From: Siphonodentalium dalli
Taxonomy: Eukaryota > Mollusca > Scaphopoda > Gadilida > Siphonodentaliidae
NCBI GenBank assembly: GCA_032622095.1
Contig: CP136062.1
Coordinates: forward strand, 160,638,875-160,702,874
DNA: 64,000 bases
Direction of reading: 5' to 3'
Shown here: one piece after another, positions 21,432 to 33,320 of the stretch
Layout: every line of letters starts with the position of its first letter
Position numbering within the stretch: the stretch's first letter is position 1
Notes under the pieces: model-generated
Seen by the model: the letters and a program-made list of their open reading frames with translations, nothing else
Told to the model about the DNA's origin: nothing
The model's database searches: none
Position numbers and translations under genes: made by a program

Positions 21432-21959
21432 CATGGTTGGCGCTGGACCGAAATTTTCTCTTGCCAAAAGGTTTGCCAAATGAGATTTTTTTTTGCCAAA
21501 TTTCCAAATGATTTGCCAAATTTAATTGAGGGTATATAATTGTGGAAATTGAACAAAGTTCTAATCTTTTTATTGTTATATAATAGTTGTCAACAAAGCC
21601 GAAACCACCAATTAATTCCTCGCTCGCTATTCACATTCGACTGATTAACCTATTGTCTTATAATCGCTGGTTGATTAACAGTTTGATGGCAGTTTGATAT
21701 GTACATAAAGTTATTACTGTTTAGTGAAAACTAAAGACTGACCGCTGGGTTAATATATTTGTTGATCGGGTTTCATTGTTTCTAAGTCGGCACGTGTAAC
21801 GGATAATCCACCTTCGATGATGTCTTATGACTAGATAGTTCATATCACATAATTTTTAAAAACCCACTTGCCAAAAATTTTGCCAAATTAATTTTGTTTT
21901 TGCCAAATGAAAATATTTTTTGCCATTGGCAAATTTGGCAAGTGGCAGCGCGAACCCTG
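21432..21959. mobile_element. hAT-like MITE family E, copy 2
   Basis: The left terminus is CATGGTTGGCGCTGG and the right is CAGCGCGAACCCTG. They are flanked by a perfect 8-bp repeat GTAGCAAT (21424-21431 and 21960-21967). It is 528 bp, rich in 'ttgccaaat' near both ends, and lies in DHODH intron 2, 43 bp from exon 3. Confidence 0.9.
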
Positions 21960-22287
21960 GTAGCAATACACAATTTCCAGCAATTTTGGCCAAGTTTGGA
22001 AGGGGTGCTGTACTTCAAATCTATGCTGACCAATTATCTTTGGCATAGGTCCCATCAAGCATGTCATATTTTAGGTGTAATCAAATGTCTGTACTAGATT
22101 CTTCGGTAAAATTTGTCACCGGGTTATGCCCCTTGGTTTGCACACACGAAACACTTAATTTTAACCATTTGTTGACTCAAATTGACCATTTTCAACACAA
22201 AAACAGACCATGACAGAGCGAATGTAAGTAAATAACAAACTTCCACCTAATAGAGCTATGTTAGAGCTGAGAATTACTTGAAATAGA

Positions 22288-23568
22288 CACTGCATGAAAA
22301 CTGGAATTTATTCATTGCATAAATTCCGGATAAATCTGGATAAATCAGAAATTTATTCACTGAATAAATGTGCATAAATCCGGAAATTTATGCACATTTA
22401 TTCACAATTTATTCATGAATAAAGGCCGACATTTATACACAATTTATTCACTGAATAAACCCACGTTTATTCAACAGAATAAACTCGGAATTTATTCGTA
22501 CGTTTATGCACATTTATTATCGACCTGTTTATGCATAAATGCGAAATTTATTCACTGAATAAAGCTGCATAAACATATATAGCTACATTTATTCTGGTTA
22601 TATACTCCAGTTTATGCACATTTATACCCCGTATAAATTATTTGGATTTGAACATATATATCCATATATATTTGTGTAATCTACTTTATGGTGACATTTG
22701 GCTTGTAACCAGCATATAAGGCGACATGGATGTGTATATCTAACTATACATATACACATGTGTCGCCCTGATTCTGGTATCTCCATGTGTAGTAATTTGC
22801 CAACCAGTCACAAATATAATATGAACTACTTGGACATGGCACTTTGTGTCATAGTTGTATCTTGCCGTCGTCAATTTTCGTAGTCTCTGCAATAAAGAAT
22901 AAAAATTAAATAATTAAGTGATCGCATGGGAAATAAGTATAAACGATAAAATATTAAAACTAAAATAAGAATTTTGTTCTGCTAAAGAGTGATATCGCCC
23001 TTCAAGGAACACAATTTTACGGGATTAAAAATTCAAAATTCAAAATCACTCTCACAAAACCACATTTTCACGCGATAGAATAACCTTATTCCGACGTCTC
23101 TGTATAATCAAATATTAATTTTGACATGTGTCGATCACGCTGCGAATTGATGAAAGAATGAATCGGCAACATAAATTGTGAAATGCCTTAATTTCATAGC
23201 CACATATGTGTTAACTTACCCTTGGTAAAACGAGTTCCCATCTCATTCACACACGTCTTCGCATCAGCTTTGTTAGCAGACAAAGAAACCTATAAGCTAG
23301 CTAGGTATCCGGCCGTTAGCTCGTGTTAATGATACATGCCTCACATATCCACATGGTAGTAATTATATTATGGGCCAAGATTTAAACCCGCCGTTGGTTA
23401 CAGTAATGAGCGAAATTAATGCGGCATTTATGCGAGATTTAAAAATATAAATGCGAGATTTATATTTTTGTATAAAGGCGAATTTAATATGCATAAATCC
23501 ATGCATAAATTTAGGGTCCTAAATTTATGCGACATTTATATTTTATAAATCTCGCTTTTCATGCAGTG
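22288..23568. mobile_element. TIR element with CACTGCATGAAAA ends
   Basis: A perfect 13-bp inverted terminus CACTGCATGAAAA lies at 22288 and 23556-23568. The first 350 bp is packed with 'tttattca', 'tgaataaa' and 'gcataaat' motifs, and the last 160 bp with 'gcataaat' and 'gcgacattta' motifs, so both sub-ends can fold in many ways. No ORF of note and no clear target duplication. It lies in DHODH intron 2. Confidence 0.65.
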
Positions 23569-24049
23569 AGAAAAAAAAGTTAATGTAGCAATTTCAAAAA
23601 AATGTCTTGCAAGCGCAGATTACATAATTCAGGGGAGAGAAATCTGGCTATTTTCCTGTAACCAAACACAAAACAGAGTTGGCCTTCACTGAATATGAAA
23701 ATATCATGTTACGTCTCAAAATTTTAAACATTTTATGTGAACTTTTCCAGTTTTGTAAAATAATTAAACCCTGAATGTATCTTTAAGGCTCAGAAATTAA
23801 AAAAAACATGGTATATTCGAATGCAGTGGATCCTTACCATTATTATTGGGAACCAGTTTACAATTGGCCACATTCCCAATCTTTACATATTTACACTCAT
23901 ACATGAAAGATGCTGGTTGGTTGAAATTATGTCATGACATCGCGTGTAAGCATTGACTTGCTTCCATACAGTATGGCAGCAACTATATTAATGAAAATGT
24001 GCGCTAAATGCTCTTCCAATCTGCCAGTTGAATTATAAATATGAAAGTG

Positions 24050-26642
24050 TCAATGACACTGTAGCTCAACTTGGAAAGGGAATAATTTAATATATTACAG
24101 TCAATGGAGCCATTAGGAATGTGGAAAGTTGAATATCTAATACAATTGTTTATAGACATGAAGAGAAAAGTCAAATCCAAGATGGCTGCTGGCGGCCTTG
24201 TTTTCGGCCGAATGACCCCAAAATGAGTCGTTCCCATCTACATGTCATCGTTAACATCCATGACAAATTTTATGACGATCAGACTAAAGGTACGACCTGT
24301 AGCCCATGCTAAAGAATTTAGTCATACAAAGAGTAAAATCCAAGATGGCTGCTGGCGGCCATGTTTTTTGGTCAAATGATCCCAAAATGACTCGTTCCCA
24401 TCTACATGTCATTATTAACATTCATGACAAATTTTATGATGATCAGACTAAAGGTATGACATGTAGCCCGTGCTAAAGAATTTAGTCATACAAAGAGTAA
24501 AATCCAAGATGGCTGCTGACGGCCATGTTTTCGGCCGATTGACCCCAAAATGAGTCGTTTCCCATCTACATGTCATCGTTAACATCCATGACAAATTTTA
24601 TGATGATAAGACTAAAGGTACGACCTGTAGCCCATGCTAAAGAATTTAGTCATACAAAGAGTAAAATCCAAGATGGCTGCTGGCGGCCATGTTTTTGGGC
24701 CGAATGACCCCAAAATTACTCGTTCCCATCTACATGTCAATATTATCATCCATGACAAATTTCATGATCATCAGACGAACAGTACGACCTGTGGCCCGTG
24801 CTAATGGATTAAATTTTTAAATCCAAGATGGCCGCTGGCTGCCATGTTTTTTGTCCGAATGACCCCAAAATGACTCGTTCCCATCTACATTCCAATTTCA
24901 ACAACCATGACAAATTTTATGATGATCAGACTAAAGGTACGACCTGTAGCCCATGCTAAAGGATTTAGTCATACAATGAGTAAAATCCAAGATGGCTGCT
25001 GGCAGCCATGTTTTTGGGCCGAATGACCTCAAAATGACTCGTTCCCATCTACATGTCATTATTAACATTCATGACAAATTTCATGATGATCAGACTAAAG
25101 GTACAACCTGTAGCCCGTGCTAAAGGATTTAGTCATACAAAGAGTAAAATCCAAGATGGCTGCTGGCGACCAGGTTTTTTGGCCGAATGACCCCAAAATT
25201 ACTCGTTCCCATCTACATGTCATTGTTAACATCCATGACACATTTTATGATGATCAGACTAAAGGTACGACCTGCAGCCCGTGCTAAAGAATTTAGTCAT
25301 ACAAAGAGTAAAATCGAAGATGGCTGCTGGCGGCCATGTTTTTTGGCCGAATGACCCCAAAATTACTCGTTCCCATCTACATGTCAATATTATCATCCAT
25401 GACAAATTTCATGATGATCAGAAGAACAGTACGACCTGTGGCCCGTGCTAATGGATTAAATTTTTTTTGTCCGAATGACCCCAAAATGACTCGTTCCCAT
25501 CTACATTCCAATTTCAACAACCATGACAAATTTTATGATGATCAGACTAAAGGTACGACCTGTAGCCCATGCTAAAGGATTTAGTCATACAAAGAGTAAA
25601 ATCCAAGATGGCTGCTGGCGGCCATGTTTTTTGGCCGAATGACCCCAAAATGACTAGTTCCCATCTACATGTCATTGTTAACATCCATGACACATTTTAT
25701 GATGATCAGACTAAAGGTACGACCTGCAGCCCATGCTAAAGAATTTAGTCATACAAAGAGTAAAATCCAAGATGGCTGCTGGCGGCCATGTTTTTTGGCC
25801 GAATGACCCCAAAATTACTCGTTCCCATCTACATGTCAATATTATCATCCATGACAAATTTCATGGTGATCAGACGAACAGTACGACCTGTGGCCCGTGC
25901 TAATGGATTAAATTTTGAAATCCAAGATGGCTGCTGGCGGCCATGTTTTTTGTCCGAATGACCCCAAAATGACTCGTTCCCATCTACATTCCAATTTCAA
26001 CAGCCATGACAAATTTTATGATGATCAGACTAAAGGTACGACCTGTAGCCCGTGCTAAAGGATTTAGTCATACAAAGAGTAAAATACAAGATGGCTGCTG
26101 GCGGCCATGTTTTTTGGCCGAATTACCCCAAAATGACTCGTTCCCATCTACATGTCATTATTAACATTCTTGACAAAATTTATGATGATCAGACTAAAAG
26201 TACGACCTGTAGCCCGTGCTAAAGAATTTAGTCATACAAAGAGTAAAATCCAAGATGGCTGCTGGCGGCCATGTTTTTGGGCCGAATGACCCCAAAATTA
26301 CTCGTTCCCATCTACATGTCAATATTAACATCCATGACAAATTTCATGAAGATCAGACAAACAGTACGGCCTGTAGCCCGTGCTAATGGATTGAATTTTG
26401 AAATCCAATATGGCCACTGGCGGCCATGTTTTTTTTCCGAATGACCCCAAAATTAATTATTCTGGTCTAAATGTTGATGTCAACAGCTATGACAAATTTC
26501 ATAATGATCCGACGAAAGGTACGACCTGTAGCCTGCATTGTTGACGCCTTACGTACACACGTACACACGTACACACGGACGACGGACGACAAAGCCATGG
26601 CAATAGCTCAAACTTTACAAAGTAAAGTTGAGCTAATAAGGA
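24050..26642 (+). repeat. Satellite of about 163-bp units, about 15 copies, in DHODH intron 2
   Basis: Each unit contains 'aaatccaagatggctgctgg', 'gaatgaccccaaaatgactc', 'ttcccatctacatgtc' and 'gtacgacctgtagcccgtgc'. A variant unit ('gacgaacagtacgacctgtg' followed by 'taatggattaaat') recurs near 24770, 25430, 25880 and 26360, giving a higher-order pattern. The array starts with a non-repeated lead (24050-24180). It ends with 'acacacgtacacacgg', 'acgacggacgac' and a hairpin 'agctcaaactttac' with its complement (26604-26636), so it is probably one mobile unit with an internal satellite. Confidence 0.85.
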
Positions 26643-26788
26643 AAGGATATTGAATCGCTTTCGCGTTCCACTCAAAATGTCACACCAACTTGCAACGATA
26701 CTCCATGGAAAGCAAGCAAATGAACATCCATTTCTAAATTAGTACTTGAGTTTGGTCTCACTGTCTGCTAAAATTGACTGGTACTCAC

Positions 26789-26998
26789 CAGACTCTCTGG
26801 GTCTTTGTATTTATTCCTAGGAATCAGTTTATACTTGGCTGCTTTCACAGCTAACCTATGTGCGGTCTCAGCATCGAACATTCTAAATGCTGGCATCACC
26901 CACTGTTCATAAAATTTGCCACCTCCTCTGTATACCTCATAACCGGAGAACATCAGAGTACCTCCAACACTAATTATCAACAAATCTTTCAGCTTTAT
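26789..26998 (-). CDS. DHODH: DHODH coding exon 2 (membrane anchor and N-terminal helices)
   Basis: This exon has 210 nt (70 codons), acceptor ...TTGCAG and donor GTGAGT, phase 0 at both ends. Its first residues form a hydrophobic helix (LLIISVGGTLMFSGYE), the single membrane anchor that ties class 2 enzymes to the inner mitochondrial membrane. Then comes FYEQWVMPAFRMFDAETAHR followed by LAVKAAKYKLIPR, which matches the two-helix domain forming the ubiquinone tunnel (animal homologues read 'P.....D.E.AHRLAV'). It joins directly to RITVWGRTF of exon 3. The neighbouring intron contains the 163-bp satellite. Confidence 0.95.
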
Positions 26999-27554
26999 CT
27001 GCAAGGAACAACAACATGAACAAAATAAAACAGATAATATAGGTCATAAAATGAGAACATCAGAGTCAACAAATCTTTCAGCTTTTGCTACAAGGAATAT
27101 AAAAAAGAGAACAAAGTAATATAAATAAAATATCTCATAACCAGAGAACGTCAAAGTCCTGCCAATACAGATTATCACCAAATCTTTCAGCTTCTTCAAG
27201 AAACACCAAAAAGAAACATGGTATTATTCTGAGACAGGTGTGTAAGTGTCAGACCTAAAAGTCCTTAGAGACATTGCCGCAGCCGAGGCTGGAACTCATG
27301 AAACCTAGCAACAGTTTCTGTTATGAAGCTTAGCAGCCTGCCGGCAAGTCTCGAACTCACAAAACTTAGCCAGCATTATAAAGCTTAGCAGTCTGCCGAC
27401 GAGCCACGAACTCATGAAACCTAACCATGCAAAAAGAAACACAGGATCCTCTAACGTGCCAAAAGGCACCCAGGATCTCCCAAAATTTTCAAAAAGTCAC
27501 CCAGTATCTCAAAGTCTCATAAAACAATCAATTTTAATTTAGTCGCATGTTATT

Positions 27555-27809
27555 CAAGCCTTGAAATAGTGAGCCTGTCATTTGCAGAATGAGGTCCCCA
27601 GAGGGTGAATTTAGTGATGCTACCCCGCATAGCGGACTAGCATCACCAAATTCACCCTCTAGGGACCTCATTCTGCTTACACCTCATCAGAATGAGGTCC
27701 CCAGAGGGTGAATTTGGTGATGCTAGCCCGCTATGTGGGGTAGCATCACTAAATTCACCCTCTGGGGACCTCATTCTGCAAATGACAGGCTCACTATTTC
27801 AAGGCTTGA
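27555..27809. mobile_element. MITE family B, near-perfect 255-bp palindrome in DHODH intron 1
   Basis: The ends are CAAGCCTTGAAATAGTGAGC and its complement. Inside are two hairpins of the 'gaggtccccagagggtg' type, joined by a few bases with no central segment. This copy has lost the middle found in the 604-1044 copy. The remaining parts of intron 1 (26999-28130) hold only three short imperfect direct repeats around 'aaatctttcagctt' near 26984, 27073 and 27180. Confidence 0.8.
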
Positions 27810-28130
27810 TGTTATTACAATAATTATTTGTTTGTGATAATCAAATGAGATATCAACAGAATTTTAATGTGTATTCCACATGCGTTGAGTTTGACTGTTG
27901 CAGCGGAGGAGACTTTGAAGTGCTGGGTGACTTTTTGCACATTTGGAAGATCCTGGGTGCCTTTTTGATGTTTGAGATATCCTAGGTGTTTTTTGCATGA
28001 TACCATGCGACAATAACCATTTCATTGACATTTATATGTCATCCAATACTGATTGAAAACAATGCAGTTAACACTTAAATGAAAAGCTGATCTTGCCTCT
28101 GTCACATTAAGCATTAAAACATTTACTTAC

Positions 28131-28160
28131 AAAACCTTTAGAAGTGCCCTTTGAAGCCAT
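28131..28160 (-). CDS. DHODH: DHODH coding exon 1 (start codon)
   Basis: Dihydroorotate dehydrogenase oxidises dihydroorotate to orotate, the fourth step of pyrimidine synthesis, passing electrons through FMN to ubiquinone at the inner mitochondrial membrane. This exon gives the first ten residues MASKGTSKGF, starting at the ATG whose A is 28160, with donor GTAAGT at 28130-28125. The start was chosen because it splices in phase 0 to exon 2 and the resulting N-terminus (basic, then IKLKDLLIISV) has the length and layout of animal homologues. A four-codon upstream ORF (ATG AAG CTG CTA TAA) ends just before it. An acceptor-like 'atttcag' near 28220 (minus strand) suggests the 5' leader is itself spliced. 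DHODH and DDX1 diverge from the 20-kb interval to the right. Confidence 0.85.
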
Positions 28161-28260
28161 AATTTAGTTTAATTATAGCAGCTTCATTGAAATCTTCCTC
28201 CTGACTCAGCAAATATCTGAAATAGCAAATACAAAAAAATCTATGATAACAGTCCTTGAA

Positions 28261-28323
28261 ATATTGGCCACGGCAATAAGCAATGCCATGGGAAACACAG
28301 TGGCAACATGTGGAATCTATAAT
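28261..28323 (+). repeat. Dispersed 58-bp core repeat, third copy
   Basis: It matches 8961-9018 and the complement of 16299-16360. It lies about 100 bp upstream of the DHODH start codon, in the presumed leader intron. The rest of 28324-28919 has no recognised gene. Confidence 0.6.
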
Positions 28324-29136
28324 AAATGGGACAGTGATAAAGACTGTGGCACAAAAAGTGTCATGAAATTTGCGTTCTGACAATCGTGGACAAGATTTCG
28401 AGAGTTGATGCACTAGAGTATAAGCCATAGACACATTGCTACAATCTGCATTTGTAACTTATAGTCCTCTGAAAGGAGAGAGCCACATAAATACAGAAAT
28501 ATTCAAATTAAACTAAGCCAATTTTTTTGTTTGGATATCACTTAGAAGTGAAAAGTAATGAAGTCAATTTGTACAATAAACTAATATTTAAAAACAGTAA
28601 ATGTCTTCGGCTGTTGACAGTAAACTCAGTTGCTTGTTTACCAGTGACGAAGATGGTGTGGTGTGCAGACAGGGGCCCACATGAAATGAGCTAAATCCAT
28701 AATCCGTTCATCTACCTATTCACAGACTTCAAAATTAGCTTACATAGACAATATCTTGTTTTTCTTAGACATGATATCATCAATAAAATGAAGCCAATAT
28801 AAGGTTTCATTTAATGGTGCAAACTTCTCTGGGGTCGTGTGGCCAGTCTTCTCTTGTATTCCCAAAATGAACTGATCAGGTAAATAGCGCATCGATAGTT
28901 GTTTGATAGATCTCCGCAAATAGAATTAATGAATAATACTATTACTACATGTATTTATTATTATTATTTATTATTATTATTATTATTATTATATACATTT
29001 AAAAATGCATTATACAATAAAGTTTCAATGCGCTTTACAACAAAGCGCGACAAAAATAACATTGAAATGTAAAATTTAAAAAGCATAGTAATAAGGTAAA
29101 GGAAGTTAAGATGATGACTAAGAACTAGATTTAAAC

Positions 29137-32100
29137 TTAACGATTAACTTGCGGGAAACATTGTCTGAAAAGTAAAGTTTTGAGATCGGTTTTGAAATCC
29201 TTCAATGTAGAACATCGTCGAACAGTTTGTGGCAGACCGTTCCATACCTGCGTAGCCAGTTCCTGAAAACATTTTTTACCGTAATTCACGTTTGGTTTCG
29301 CTATTGTCCTAATGTCTAAACCGCTTGTCGTTGAACGCGTAACTCTGCCGGATTTTAGGACAAACATATCAGATATGTACTCAGGCGTTGTCTTTCTCAA
29401 TGATTTGTATATAGTCACCGCACATTTGAACTTAAGTCTGAATTCGAATGTCATAATGTGCTCCTGTATTAGCGTCTGTGTGATATGGTCGAATTTGGCG
29501 ACATTTTTTATCAATCGGGCGCAGCTATTTATCACAAGATCAATACGCCGAATATTCTCTTGCGTGATGTTCGTCAAAACAGTGTTTAAATTATCGATCC
29601 GAGACAATACAAGTGAGATAACTGCATGCTTCATGACATCATCACTTAAGTATCCTCGAATGCGTCGGAGGCAGCGAAGGTGGTAATAACAAACTCGGAT
29701 CAAGTTCGAAACCATTTTGTCCATGGACATCGTTGAGTCAAAATGGGCTCCAAGATTGCGTAGATCTATGCATGATGTTATCACACTTTGGCCCAGGTGT
29801 ATATCGAAACGGCACTCGTCGTTGTTGTTGACAAATTGCGAAAGGGCACTCAGTGAATATTTTGACCCAATAACGAGAAATTCTGACTTGTCGTCGTTAA
29901 GTTTGAGTTTGTTTTCCAACATCCAGTTTTTGATATCGACATAGCAGTCGTTCGAGATGTTTTTTAGCTTGATGATACGAATTTAAATCCTTTCTAGAAA
30001 ATTCTAAATACACCTGAGTGTCGTCGGCGTAGAGATGATATTTGACTGCATATTTTTCTAGAATACGTCCCAAAGGCAGAGTATAAATCAAAAACAGCAG
30101 AGGCCCTAATATGGATCCCTGAGGGACACCAACATCCAGGCATACTTGCTCTGAGAGAGTCTCGCCAATAAGTACCTGTTGTTTCCTGTTAGTAAGGTAT
30201 GATTTAAACCATTCGAGTGCGATGTTGCTCACTCGAATATCACTACGAAGCCGTCCTAATAAAATGGTATGATCGCAAGTGTCAAATGCCGCACTTAAGT
30301 CAAGCATCAGAAGAAGCACACAGTTGCCACGATCCAAGGACAGGTCAATATCATTTTTCACTTTCGTCAGCGCAGTCTCACACGAGTGATGTTTCCGGTA
30401 TGCGGACTGAAACTTGTCGAAAAGAGAATAACGATTGACATGGTCTAATAGCTGTCGACTAACTACTTTCTCTAAAACTTTCGATATAAATGACAAGTTG
30501 GATACAGGCCTATAGTTTTTAAGAACATCTCGATCCAAAGAAGCCTTTTTAAGAATCGGTGTAACAACTGCATTTTTCATGATACCAGGAACAATACCAT
30601 CCATCAAAGAATTGTTTATCACCTTAGTAAAAATTGTAACGGCTTGAATTCTCACGGATTCACATTTGAGAAATTTAGTTGGAACAGGATCTAATAGGCA
30701 TGATTTGCTTTTCATGCTTAACATGAACTTTTCGACATCACTCTCATGAACAAGGTGGAATTCTGAAAACTCAATAACTGAACATCTCGTGTCTCGCATC
30801 CGAATGGTCGCTGGAGGAACACATGCATTAGCATATCGCACTCAAGCATCCGTTGCCTGTAAATCCGTGTCTCGCATCTGAATGGGCGCCGGTGGAGTGG
30901 GTTGAATCTGGTCTCGCATGCGAATGGTCGGCCACGATGTATCGCAGTCCGTATCTCGCACTTGAATGGTCGTTAGCGAAACAGCTACATCAGCACCTCG
31001 CATTTGTATGGTCGCTCTCATAGAAGGTACGACGGTATCCTGAGCGCTAATATTCAAATTAAAATATTTCCTTATAGTATCTATCTTATCACGAAAGAAA
31101 TAAACAAAGTCGTTAGAAAGTTCCAAATGTGACGAATGCTTGGGTAGCTGGACTTCCTCTCTTTTTGAGAGACTTTTCAATCCATCATACATTTGCTTCT
31201 GGTTTGCATTTATAAAGAATGATTTAAAGTGCGACTTTTTTGCACACTTAACCATGGTTACAACAGTTTGAGAACATACAATTAATTCATTCCTGTTTTC
31301 CTCAAATCTGTGTCTGGAGTATTTCACTGATAGTTTACGACGTCGTTTCTTCTCCAATTTAATTTCATCAGTAAACCATGGATTCTGATGTCGACCCAGT
31401 TGTACCGATTTCAATGGAATTTGCTTGTCAAGCTCTGCAGTCACACACGCGTTATAAGATTCAACATCCATTATCGAGGCAAGGTTAGATTCCAGACCAT
31501 CTGCAAACACTTCAATATTCAGCTGTTTGAATTTCCGACGCATCACACGTTGTTTTTCAGGTGGTTGGTGGTTCACAGTCATAGGCACTTTGCATGTGAC
31601 AGCGTGGTGATCCGATTTACCAGTGAACAGCGCTCGGTCATATACTTCAACGTCTTTTATGCACAGTTGATCGCTACACACAACATGGTCCAATGTATGG
31701 CCAACGTGTGGAGTCTCTGTGGTACATCTAGTGCAACCCGACACGCATTGAATCAGCTCATTTGCTTTAAGAATGTGTAGATAAGCACAAGCATCTGCGT
31801 CAAAGGGGTCGTCCACATGGATATTAATATCACCAATGATAATGAAAGGTGTGGGCATGCTACGATATAAACTAAGCATGTTTTCGAACTCTTTTTTGAA
31901 CAGAGAGAATTTTGTACCACCTGGTGTTTCTGGTGGTCTATAAACTACGATCACCATCAGTTGTTCAGTTCCTGCCTTAGTAGGGAATTTACACAGGACA
32001 GGGAGATGTTCGAAGTTTTCATAGATCTCGTGTGTATCACGTTGAATTTGTATAGCGGTGGAATATATCAGACCTATGCCGCCCCCACGGATGTCACCAC

Positions 32101-32332
32101 TTCGCGAAGTAAATACAGCGTTGTAATTATCAGGACAAACAGACACAGTTGTCGGACCCTCCTCTCCGTCGAGAAGCCATGTTTCGCACACAGCAAGCAA
32201 ATCACACCCAGTTGACTCGATAAATTCACAAACATCGGCGGTCTTATGGACGATGGACCTGGTGTTTAACGTTGTGAGTTGACATTCATCAAACGTAACT
32301 ACAGGTTCTGTGGATTGTCTTGCACTGTTCTG
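29137..32332 (-). pseudogene. LINE ORF2-type polyprotein: endonuclease and reverse transcriptase, two lesions
   Basis: The endonuclease comes first: LNTRSIVHKTAD, CETWL, GGGIGLIY, VVYRPP, IIGDINIHVDD, TLDHVV and GKSDHH are all visible, so catalytic blocks are intact. After a linker comes reverse transcriptase: LKNYRPVSNLSFISKVLEK, FQSAYRKHHSCETAL, LLMLDLSAAFDT, VPQGSILGPLLFLIY and YHLYADDTQVYLEF (YADD at 30020-30031). The C-terminus has LKLNDDKSEFLVIGS, NLGAHFDSTMSM and QVWNGLPQTVRR. Two lesions break it: an in-frame TGA at 30844-30842 between the domains, and a one-base frameshift near an A6 run at about 29955-29962, just before the KNW block. These features place it in the CR1/L2/Rex-like group (family judgement from motifs). 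No ATG is seen before LNTRS; the frame is closed by TAA at 32335-32333 inside the repeat array. Confidence 0.92.
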
Positions 32333-33320
32333 TTAATTCATTTGAAGAATGTCTCAACTAGCCCATATACCCCGCTGGACAAAACAAGTGTCCATTGGCA
32401 CCACATGTCTTTGCCGTTCGGCGGCGGTGTCAGAGTTTGTAACTGGCTGAAAACTGTAGTTAGCCGGTGGAGCCGCGGTGTAGTTGAGTTTCGGCCGCGG
32501 TGGCAACGCTAACTGCACCGCGGTTAAGTTAAGTGGACACTTGTTTTGTCCAGCAGGGTACTATTTATTCTTGCACTGTTCTGTTAATTCATTTGAAGAA
32601 TGTCTCAACTACCCATATACTATTTATTCTTGCACTGTCTGTTAATTCAATTGAAGAATGTCTCAACTAGCCCATATACAATTTATTCTTGCACTGTCTG
32701 TTAATTCATTTGAAGAATGTCTCAACTAGCCCATATACAATTTATTCTTGCACTGTCTGTTAATTCAATTGAAGAATGTCTCAACTAGCCTATATACAAT
32801 TTATCCTTGCACTGTCTGTTAATTCAATTGAAGAATGTCTCAACTAGCCCATATACAATTTATTCTTGCACTGTCTGTTAATTCATTTGAAGAATGTCTC
32901 AACTAGCCCATATACTATTTATTCTTGCACTGTTCTGTTATTTCAATTAAAGAATGTCTCAACTAGCCCATATACTATTTATTTTTGCACTGTCTGTTAA
33001 TTCAATTAAAGAATGTCTCAACTAGCCTATATACGATTTATTCTTGCACTGTCTGTTAATTCAATTGAAGAATGTCTCAACTAGCCCATATACTATTTAT
33101 TCTTGCACTGTCTGTTAATTCAATTAAAGAATGTCTCAACTAGCCTATATACGATTTATTCTTGCACTGTCTGTTAATTCATTTGAAGAATGTCTCAACT
33201 AGCCTATATACAATTTATTCTTGCACTATCTGTTAATTCAATTGAAGAATGTCTCAACTAGCCTATATACTATTTATTCTTGCAATGTCTGTTATTTAAA
33301 TTGAAGAATGTCTCAACTAT
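32312..33320 (-). repeat. 59-bp tandem array in the LINE 5' region, about 14 units
   Basis: The unit is 59-60 bp and contains 'cttgcactgtctgttaattc' and 'gaagaatgtctcaactag'. One unit (32312-32369) is separated from the other 13 by a 189-bp TIR element. Variants differ at a few sites (aattgaag, attgaag, aattaaag). Because it lies inside the 20-bp duplication, the array belongs to the LINE insertion and is placed like the 5' monomers of some LINEs. Confidence 0.88.
32370..32558. mobile_element. TA-flanked MITE inside the 59-bp array
   Basis: The termini are CCCCGCTGGACAAAACAAGT and the complement of CCCTGCTGGACAAAACAAGT, extending to 'gtcca', flanked by TA (32368-32369 and 32559-32560). This is a Tc1/mariner-style insertion (inference). 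It splits an otherwise regular array. The interior has repeated 'gcggt'/'accgc' motifs and no ORF. Confidence 0.85.

Noticed and set aside
28138-28434. 98-codon minus-strand frame overlapping DHODH exon 1
   Set aside because: It is in a different frame from the conserved DHODH start and includes the 58-bp dispersed repeat.
29312-31780. Plus-strand ORFs of 73-130 codons within 29.3-31.8 kb
   Set aside because: They are antisense shadows of the minus-strand LINE ORF.
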